DNA of 64,000 bases from Heterodera schachtii (taxonomy: Eukaryota > Nematoda > Chromadorea > Rhabditida > Heteroderidae): the NCBI GenBank assembly GCA_023374025.1, contig SIJG01000057.1, forward strand, positions 557,046 to 621,045, given 5' to 3'. Below, piece by piece: positions 56,161 through 64,000 of the stretch. The notes under the pieces are model-generated. The model made no database searches, was not told where the DNA came from, and saw only the letters and a list, made by a program, of their open reading frames with translations. A program made the translations under genes and the position numbers. The stretch's first letter is position 1, and each line of letters opens with the position of its first letter.

Positions 56161-56814
56161 TCAGTTAGTCGTTTAGGCTCTACTGCAGTTTACACGTCTA
56201 AACGATTTATGCATCCAAAATAAAAAGGTTACGCTTCTAAACCAACGCAAGGGCTTAGCCAGGGGATGTTGAGGCTAAATCCCTCTCCAATCCACCCCCG
56301 AAATTCAAAAAAATGGACCCCAAAATATACATTTTTTAGGGGGGGGGGGGTCGACCCCCCCTCGCTCGCAAAGAGGGCCAGCGAGGGGGGGGGGGGTCGC
56401 AGCGAAGGGGGGGCCGGTGTAAAAGAGGTGGGGGGAGGGAGGTCGCAAATTTGAAAATTTTCTTAACAAATTCATTAAAAATCCAAAAAATTTTCCCCGG
56501 CGGCGCCTACCGGCACCGCCGGCCCCCCTGTTCCCGAAAGTTTTTTGGAAAAACCGCGCCGAAAAAAACGGTTTTTGAAAAGCAAAAAAAAAGGTCAAAA
56601 AAAAAATCGGCGGCCGACCCCCCTTCGCAAAAATTTTGACCGACCCCCCCCCCCCTTTTTTAATGTATGCCCCAAAATGGCAAAAATGTCTTTTTTTGGC
56701 GAAAAACGAATACAACGTCCTGCAAATATAACTCTTAATTCGTGATTTGAAAAAAAGATTTTTGAATTCAGCCTCCCCAAAGCCATGGGTCTCGAAGCAA
56801 TGTCATCGGGTGGA

Positions 56815-58092
56815 TTGGTTGGACGCATACAGCACTTGACCAGCAGTTGGAATTGCATTTGGCCCATCAAAATCATCACCACGCGCATCCGGGAATAGAG
56901 CATAAAAATGCATTGAACTCAGGTTCAGATCGGAGATGATTAAAGGCGATGTGAGGCGAAGCAAAGTGTCCAAATGCGCATCATATTTAAAACTCAAATG
57001 ATGGACATTTGTCGCCGTAAAAATGGGCCAAATTTGACGGGCATTTTGTATGTATGCAAATACAAATTGCTGCCTTTGTCGAAAACTTGCTGATTGGAGC
57101 GGAAAAATGCGAGCACAGAATGATCGATGTATCTGAAAAAGTGGCAACATAAATGTATTCATAATACACACAGAAAATTTTGTAAGAATTACTCAATTTG
57201 AAGGAAATCGAAGCGAATGTTGTTAGGCAACGGATGGTCAGGCAATGGAAAATCCACAGGATTGGCATTATCGATTAACACACGTAATTTCGGCACCTCT
57301 GTGAAAGCCGTACCAGGTGTTTTCGACAGTGATTGGTTTCGACAGTGATTGGTTTCGACAGTGATTGGTTTCGACAGTAGTTGATTTCGACAGTACTTTT
57401 TAATTAATTTTTCTACATAATTATTGTTCAAATGAATTAATATGAATATACAATTTGCATATATAAAATTTATTATTTTAAGTAAATAATAAAAAAAATA
57501 ATTATTTGTGTGACTATTTTTGTCAAAAATTTATTTTTTCACTTTTCCTATACAAATATCTCCTGCTGATGAACTGTAGTCAAAAATACAAAAAATTACT
57601 TACAAATCGTGTGCGAACATCTGCCAACTAATGCCGGGTTTGAGTGCCAAAATGCAAATCTGAAAGCTCTTGTAGCAGAATTCGTAAATCGCAAATCCCT
57701 CTTCAATGTATAAGAGCCTTTGCTTATCATTTTAATTTTAAAAATTTAACAATACTTATACCATTAGAACAAGTTTTAAAGAAAATAAAAGTTACTGCCG
57801 AAACCAACACTGTCGAGATCACCACTGTCGAAAACTAACAGCACCGTGAAAGCGTCTTTGTGAATCCTGATAGCTTTCCAAATCGCCAATTCTGATTTGC
57901 CATCGAAATGCGAGTCCACCAAAACATCGAAACGTGGCGAAATCAGTGTCAAATTGAGGCCGAGTTTACGACGACGAAAAAATGGCAAAATGTCCATCAA
58001 ACATCGTGGCAAATCCAGCTGAAATGCGTGAAAGCATTAATTAAATGATAAAATTTAAAAATACCTCACATTTTCTTTAATTGTCGCTTCAT
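56815..58092 (-). pseudogene. Subfamily 1 F-box-like gene (copy Q), split by a transposon
   Basis: The start exon (about 58082-58092, MKRQ) has lost its GT donor. The F-box-like exon (57193-58018) lost one base after WICHDV. A 537-bp Mutator-like element interrupts it after AIRIHKDAF. The exon resumes with VPKLRVLIDNAN and LPNNIRFDFLQIE. The middle exon (about 56815-57132) has a small deletion and frameshift between SNLYLHTYK and IWPIFTATN, and is cut off after FDGPNAIPTAGQ. An ATATAAAAGG box lies near 58170 on the minus strand. Confidence 0.75.
57309..57845. mobile_element. Mutator-like element inside an exon of copy Q
   Basis: Flanked by GTGAAAGC at 57301-57308 and 57846-57853; the ninth base differs. 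The left end has four tandem TTTCGACAGTGATTGG units; the right end has diverged inverted units (GTCGAGATCACCACTGTCG). The interior is AT-rich without a transposase. The exon reading resumes on both sides of the duplication, which proves insertion into coding sequence. Confidence 0.8.
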
Positions 58093-58781
58093 TTTGTGGC
58101 AATTATCTGAGCACACTTTTGACGTAAGTTGTTATTGCAAAACTGATATTATCTGTCAATTTCTCTGCCTTTTATATTGTTTTTCTCATAAATCGGACTG
58201 ACTTTTTAAATTTTATTTTTCCCTTTTTGTAAAAGCAGGTAATTGCCCGCAAAATTTTCAAAAAAAGCAACAGAAAACATTACATACCGAATTATTGGAA
58301 ACTTTCTTTAATAAAATTTTTTTGCTTGAAAAGTAAACAAAAAATAGATTGGATATCGGAAATTCAATAATCATGAATTTTTTGAGTTCTTTAGTTGCCT
58401 TTTAAAATAAATTTAAAAACCCTGACGAGCCTGGATTTTTCTTAAATTAAATATACCAATCGATTCCGTAGGACCTAAAATGTAAATCCAACAATTGTCG
58501 TTTTTAAATGATGTCAAAAAGGGCAGAATAATTGCGTTGGAAATGTTTCTTTATAATGAGAGGCAAATCGGAAAACAAAACATTTTTATAGTCTCGAAAA
58601 AGGTGGAATTGATGAATGTTTGCATGTTTTGTATGTGTTATGATTTGAATTTAGGTACCTACCTATATGGCTTGCGAAATTTTGTTTTATTTTGGGCATT
58701 AAGAAAAATTTCCTTCAAAAATCCTCAAAAATAAAAAATATTAAAACAAAAAGTTTCGGGGGGTGTACCATAACGAAAAAG

Positions 58782-59247
58782 GGCTCTTATGCAGTTTGTC
58801 CCCCATAAAATTTTTTTTTTAATTTCTAAGTAAAAAGTCAAAATATAGGTTTTCGGGGTCGCTGATCACGAATCCGACATCCTTTTCGACCCATTTCCAA
58901 CGCCGAACCCGAATTCGAACAAAAAATCAATTTTCAACAAATTCACATTTATTGCTCAAAATCGATTCAAATGCACGATATTGCCGTATGTTGGCCGTCC
59001 CAGCCTCTTCAATTCAAAATCTACTGTTTTTCTTATTCGCTATGAATATCATGCATTTGAATCGATTTTGAGCAATAAATGTGAATTTTGTTGAAAATTG
59101 ATTTTTTGTTCGAATTCGGGTTCGGGGTTCGAATTGGGTCGAAATGGATGTCGGATTCGTGATCAGCGATCCCGAAAACCTATATTTTTGATTTTTTCAC
59201 TTAGAAATCAAAAAAAATTTTTATGGGGGACAAACTGCATAAGAGCC
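58782..59247. mobile_element. 466-bp near-perfect foldback element
   Basis: The two halves are inverted copies around about 59014. The ends GGCTCTTATGCAGTTTGTCC are flanked by CGAAAAAG (58774-58781, 59248-59255). The arms contain GTTCGAATTCGGGTTCGG and GATTCGTGATCAGCG words found in many fragments across the window. It shares the CTTATGCAGTTT terminus with 6514-6973. Confidence 0.85.
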
Positions 59248-59752
59248 CGAAAAAGTACCCAGAAAAGACAGCAACTGTCAAATTTTCTCTGCTTTTTTTT
59301 ATTAGTGCAAAAATGGGGGTCGGGGTCGTTTTCGCGAGGGCCGAGTTTTTGAACTATAACTTTTTTCATTGTTAACCAAATCCAACATTATTGGTATGTT
59401 CGATAGCCCTAAGTGTCCTCTATTAACCTGCAAAATTTCAAAAAAATTTCATTAAGGTTAAAAAAAATATGGCCAAAAATGAATGCAAAACTGGTTTCTG
59501 ATGTACTTTTGGCCATAAGTTTGTTCAAAATTGACGAAATTTTTTAGAGTTTTACAGGCTAATAGAGGACACATATGGCTATCGAATGATACAAATATTT
59601 TTGGATATTGGTTGACAAATAAATAGAAAACAATGCCATTTTCGTGACTACATATATATAAAAATGTTTTTTTTTTCGATTAGCCTTTCATTATAAAAAA
59701 AACATTTCCAACGCAATTATCCTGCATCATAAATTGTGCTAATTGCCCACAA

Positions 59753-60607
59753 ATGAACCGACGGTAAGCAATTTCCAAATCTTTTATTAATTAAACTATT
59801 TTCACATTTCAGTTGGATTTGCAATGATGTTTGGATGGACACTCTTCCATTTTTTGACCGTCCTCAACTCGGTCTCAAATTGGCATTGCTTTCGCCCCGT
59901 TTCGATGCTTTGGTGGACACGCATTTCAATGGCCAATCAGAATTGACAATTTGGAGACCAATCGTAATTCATAAGCACAATGTCACGGCGGCGTCAGAAT
60001 TATCTGTGGTTATCGAAGTTGGCAATTCTGTGCCATTTCCATTGCCCGACCGTCCGCTGCCAAACAAAATTCGCTTTAGGCAACTTGAGATTCGGTAGTT
60101 CAAAAACAATGTATTATTAGCAACAACAAAAAAACCATTACTTTCAGGTACATCGACTATTTCGTCATCGCATTTCTCCGTTCCAACAAGCAAATTTGGG
60201 ACAAAGGCACCAATTTGCGCTTGTTTGTTCCTTCTTCAAACGACATTGATGTTCAGCCGATTTGTGATGATTTTCACCGTCAAATTTGGCCCATTTTCGC
60301 AACAAACATTCGCCACTTGGGCTTTCCCGGTGCTGATCATTTGAACGATTTGCGTCGCCTCATTTCGCCAACATTTCTCACAAATCTCAACATTAATTCA
60401 ATCAGTTCCGGTCATCTGCTGTTTCCCGACGCAATTGCTGATGATGGGCCAACTGTAACTTCTTCGGCTGGCCAAGCGTTGTCCAAATGGTTGCACACTC
60501 CGACCAAAAATGGACAGCCGAAGCGATTGCGTTGCCTTAATTATTTGAAGAGCGCAAATATTGAATGGGTCAACAATTTAAAAAAGGTGTGGCCATATTT
60601 TCGTTAA
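59753..60607 (+). pseudogene. Subfamily 1 F-box-like gene (copy R), 3'-truncated
   Basis: TATAAAA at 59657-59663 is about 95 bp upstream of the MNRR exon (59753-59763). Next come an open F-box-like exon (59813-60094; RWICNDVWMDTLPFFDRPQLG, RFDALVDTHFNGQ) and an open middle exon (60148-60586; YIDYFVIAFLRSNKQIWDKG, IWPIFATNIRHL, KWLHTPTKNGQPKRL). The fourth and fifth exons are missing; sequence after 60607 is unrelated. Reading through the donor gives a protein of about 250 residues ending VWPYFR. It may be expressed as a shortened form. Confidence 0.65.
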
Positions 60608-61506
60608 GCAACTGATTTTGAGGGGTGCACTACGTTTCCTCCGTGGTGAGTCGATCCAAAAAAAAACTCAGTGATTGATAAATTAATAATTCAATTCACA
60701 AAACACGGTGACGTCCGTTTAACCCTAATGTACGGCGTGACGCAAGTCATTTTAATTTTTTCAATTTTTCGCATCACTTCTCGCCAATTTTCTCCATTTG
60801 TAGTAGACACAGCCGGACGCCACTGATATCATTTTGTAGAGCTCATCGAGCTGTACAAAAAGCCGCTGGTACCGGCACGCTTAGTTTGGGTTGGACATCG
60901 TCGGGGGCGAGGCTGAGTGTCCTCCGGCAGATGTGCCCGACCCATGACGGGCTCCAAGCGAACGGATCAAGAACCTGACTCGGCCTGGGAGATAGCCCTT
61001 GAAAAACTGAACAAAAAATTGTTCTTAACCGGGCCGGTACGGATTCCGGATCAGGCATTTTTGGTGCCCCGAAAGTCGGCGGGGGGGGGGGGGGAACGAG
61101 CTGCTCTCGATTTTGAGTGCCTTTAATTTCCGTTTCCATTGTTTAGATTTGATCAAATTATTTACACCAATTTGTGTGTGTGTGTGTTATCTGTTTGCTG
61201 GTGGTCCCATTTTATCCATGTGATCGGGTTTTGAGTCCCCGCTAATCCGTTGGTACTCAATTTTTAATCCGTTAAACTAATTAAATTAATTGCTTGCAGT
61301 CAATTTGATGCTAAAAATCATATTTTTTTTTAATGGTTTCCTCTGTTTTTAATTGCACAAGATGCAAGAATTTTTCTATGTGTATGGTTTAAGAATTATG
61401 AAAATACAAAAATTTCTCTATAATACCCGTAAAATTTCTCGAGAGTCGAGACTTTCGTACGGCAGCCTAATTTGCTTCAAGCCCCCCCCCCCCCCCCCCT
61501 CCCCAC

Positions 61507-61576
61507 CGTGACCGGAAAATCGGTCAGTGGAAAATGCGTCAGTGGAAAATGCGTCAGTAGAAAATGCGTCAGTGAT
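61507..61576. repeat. Minisatellite, unit about CAGTGGAAAATGCGT
   Basis: Four to five units after a long C homopolymer. It resembles the terminal arrays of the Mutator-like elements above. 60610-61480 includes a GC-richer stretch (60840-61130) without recognisable coding content. 61657-61912 is another foldback-family fragment. Confidence 0.6.
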
Positions 61577-62232
61577 ATAAATATTTTAAAACAAACTTCT
61601 ATGGCATTAATATTGTAATACAGAAGTAAACTTCTATATGAAAATCGTACTCAATTTCGAACCCCGGACCCGAACTCGAACAAAAAGTCGAAAGGCCAAA
61701 ATTTTCAAAATTAGATTTTTTCTTAAAAATCGGATTAAATACACGGAAACAAACTAAAAGCCATCAATCCTGCAATAAGAGATCATTTATGCCGTTTTTT
61801 TGAACCAAAAATGCCAAATCGAAAATTTGGACTTTCGACTTTTTGTTCGAATTCAGTTCCGGGATTTAGAATTGGCTGACATGGATGCCGGATTCGTGAT
61901 CAGCGACCTTGAAAACCATTGGAAGCATGTTTTCATGACTTTTGAAAACAAAAAAAATTTTCTTCGAAAAATGGGGGGGATAAACTTCAGTATTACCTTA
62001 AAAAGTTTGCAATAAGCATTTAAAACAAAAAAAGAAATCGAAATGCCTCCTTTAATTCAATTTATTTTTCACACCGGTCCACAAATGAATAATGAATGAA
62101 TGAACGAGCTCCGAAGCTTTTTGTGTCAATTTTGAAATTATTAACGAAAACATTAAATATGGCTGATCAAATTAACAATCAATCAATGGTCACTCGGCGT
62201 CAATTCTCTTCTCGTTTCTAACTGATCAGTGA

Positions 62233-63057
62233 TCACACACTGATGCTGCCCTCGCGAAAATTGGTCCGTCCGATCAACGCGTTGATCACCGTCGATTGGC
62301 CCCCACTGTCGTCGGTGGTGCCGTTGTTGCCGCCGGCGTCATCCTTCTCTTCAGCAACGGCAGAATTGCGGCGGCCTTGGCACTGTGCCAACGCTTGGCG
62401 AAGTCTGTCGCGCAACTCGGCGTTATCGATGGGTTTCTCAAGGCGAATGCCGTTGGCGCCAAGTGCGGTGCCCACCTCGTCATAGTTAGCATGCTGTCTA
62501 ACGAGTTACGGTATAAATGTTGAGTTACGGTACAGAGTCGAGACCGGCGCGGAACGGAAATCCCCCCAATCCGTAATCCCGAATGAAAAAACTCATAAAT
62601 TTAGGATTTTTCTTAAAAATTTGGCACTCCGTTCAAAATAAATTTTTTTTTTGAAAAATCGCGCCGTGAAAAACGTTTTTTTAAGTTGTCAAATCGAGCG
62701 TTGAGACCCCTTCGCTAAATTGGCCGGACTCCGACCCACTCCCACCATTTTTTTATGTGTGAAATGGCGGCGCAGGTAGTTTTCAGCCAAAAAAATCTAA
62801 AAAAAAATTTTTGAAAAATTTTTCTGACGGTTTTCTTTAAAAAAATTTCAGGCGGGGTCGATACAGGCGGAGTGAGCCCATGAAAAATGAGGCGTCACAT
62901 GCCAATAACGCACCGACAGCTCACAGCCAACCGCCGAGTTGAACCAGGGCACCTGGTCACGCGCAATTTGGGCCCAACGCGTCGTTGCCGATCAGCGCGA
63001 CGACGGGCAGACGGTGGCGGACGAACGAAAACGGTAAAAGCTTGGCATATTTGCGGC
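62233..63057 (-). pseudogene. C-terminal part of ILVBL-like thiamine-diphosphate enzyme
   Basis: Two exons. 62899-63057 reads FVRHRLPVVALIGNDA, then (after an apparent 2-nt loss) WAQIARDQVPWFNSAVGCEL. 62233-62493 reads YDEVGTALGANGIRLEKP, ELRDRLRQALAQC and VINALIGRTNFREGSISV, then TGA. The GNDA-W-QI-R-Q block and the terminal INxLIGRTxFRxGSI are characteristic of ILVBL (2-hydroxyacyl-CoA lyase 2, acetolactate synthase-like), a ThDP-dependent enzyme. The GND region belongs to its cofactor-binding domain. The second exon has an unusual Asp/Gly/Ser insertion (EEKDDAGGNNGTTDDSGGQ). The N-terminal two-thirds are not visible. With the frameshift it is a fragment or pseudogene, unless the 2-nt loss is an error. 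Confidence 0.65.
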
Positions 63058-63162
63058 CTAACCCAATAAATGCCATGGCACAACAATTTTCGGCTGGCCT
63101 TAGGCTGTCATTTTTAGTCACACACAATTTGATATTATTAATGACAATTTCCAATTCATCAT

Positions 63163-63320
63163 GGAAATTTTCAACAATTATATCCGCTGGAGTAGAGAAT
63201 GATCAATCGGAATGCTTAACGAAAAGTTCCTGAGATTCGCGACTTACCCCCGAGTCCGAAAACTCCGAGACACAAAATCCGAGACTTTTCAAAAATTCTC
63301 ACACCCTTAAAAATCGATTA
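63163..63320. repeat. Second copy of the repeat at 13686-13856
   Basis: The same TCCGCTGGAGTAGAGAATGA and CCGAGAC words in the same order. It is followed at 63514-63576 by a possible 63-bp miniature element with AGGGATGGCATGGAATT-like inverted ends. No gene is visible in 63060-63930. Confidence 0.6.
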
Positions 63321-63929
63321 AAACTATCTATAAATTTATTTTTAATGAGTGATTTTGATAAGAAAATATGAAAGAAAATCGTGAAAAATTTTGCGCTCAT
63401 TCCGTTGGACCTAACGGATTTTCCACAAAATTTTTCCAAGCTTTCAAGAATTTTTTTTGCATTTTTCCTGGTCACTGTCCCGTGATTCCATTCAGCACTT
63501 TTGCTGATGGTCAACAGGGATGGCATGGAATTCCGACTTACGAAATTTTTGGTGCCTCAGAAAAATTCCATCCCTAATTGTCAACCTCGAAAAAAAGTGG
63601 ATGGGAGGGTTTGGTTTGCAAAACTTCTCATAATAAGTCGTGAAAGCTTCTTCAAAGGGTTTCTCTGGATCACTCTGCTGATCAGTGAGCACGAAGCTGG
63701 TTCGCTTCGGCCAACATTAATTAGAAATAAATAATAAAATTTAAAATGCATTTTTTAGGACGAAATTAAATGAAAAACTGATTGAGAAAAACAAGCAATC
63801 AGTTAAATATTCACGCAATTTTTATTGCGATAATGAGCGGATAATTACAAAACCCCGAAACCCGAGAAACCCGACGGATTTGATGCACCCCGACGGACCG
63901 ACAAACGCCGACTCCGACTTTTCCCACCC

Positions 63930-63975
63930 CCCGAATTGCTACGCTAATATTTTCGTATAAAAATGCCCTTTTTCT
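63930..63975 (+). promoter_or_regulatory. Family core promoter at right edge
   Basis: GCTACGCTAATATTTTCGTA then TATAAAA at 63956-63962 and a TTTTCTTTTCCTC tract. It is the same module as upstream of copies J, P and U, with the ACAAACGCCGACTCC half to its left. It predicts a plus-strand family gene beginning just outside the window. A minus-facing TATA box is not preserved here. Confidence 0.6.
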
Positions 63976-64000
63976 TTTCCTCATCGTCATTCTATTCTCT

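Noticed and set aside
56266..56715. Gly/Pro-rich ORFs around 56.3-56.7 kb
   Set aside because: They come from G and C homopolymer runs and a GC-rich transposon motif, with no splice or start evidence.
62243..62523. Plus-strand ORFs over 62.2-62.5 kb
   Set aside because: They are antisense shadows of the ILVBL-like exon, which has the recognisable INALIGRTNFREGSI ending on the minus strand.

Overview
This window looks like nuclear DNA of a nematode, most likely a plant-parasitic cyst nematode (Globodera/Heterodera group). The evidence is intron-rich AT-biased genes with short GT-AG introns, FLYWCH/MULE transposase debris, and one large multicopy family whose F-box-like sequences I recognise from cyst nematode gene sets. 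The genus is an inference; no database was searched. There is no bacterial-style gene organisation, rRNA, CRISPR or convincing tRNA.

About twenty whole, broken or orphan-exon copies of one F-box-like family fill the window, on both strands. Two architectures share one exon plan. Subfamily 1 has a tiny first exon (MNRR), an F-box-like exon, a middle exon with a KWLHTP block, an exon with an FELVNERTKEKL...LLKRCPI block, and a short Pro/acidic tail. Subfamily 2 has the same domains behind an N-terminal hydrophobic anchor followed by a basic stretch. Four copies read as intact after splicing: 18231-19899 (-, 352 aa), 25942-27282 (+, 377 aa), 40702-42102 (+, 370 aa) and 53411-54966 (+, 372 aa, membrane-anchored). 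The rest carry frameshifts, stops, deletions or insertions.

Layout: 1-12.1 kb holds subfamily 2 copies on the minus strand, rearranged by a 5.9-kb-offset segmental duplication. 14.3-19.9 kb holds a broken subfamily 1 copy, a FLYWCH-MULE relic and an intact subfamily 1 gene. 22.3-24.8 kb holds exon fragments. 25.7-27.3 kb is an intact gene. 30-32 kb is a subfamily 2 copy with a divergent small secreted-peptide relic. 32-40.6 kb is mostly transposable elements with gene scraps. 40.7-42.1 kb is an intact gene. 42.9-43.6 kb is the 3' end of an unrelated gene. 44.2-52.5 kb holds three damaged copies. 52.9-55.9 kb holds a secreted-peptide ORF, a shared divergent promoter, the intact anchored gene and a duplicated 3' end. 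56-60.6 kb holds a copy split by a transposon and a 3'-truncated copy. 62.2-63.1 kb is the damaged C-terminal end of an ILVBL-like thiamine-diphosphate enzyme.

The most notable pattern is a repeated cassette. A compact promoter with two outward-facing TATA boxes about 45-60 bp apart separates a membrane-anchored F-box-like gene from a short secreted-peptide ORF. Several non-autonomous DNA transposons can be delimited to the base by target-site duplications: hAT-type with 8 bp, Mutator-type with 8-9 bp, Tc1-type with TA. Some are nested, and some split genes or separate promoters from genes.
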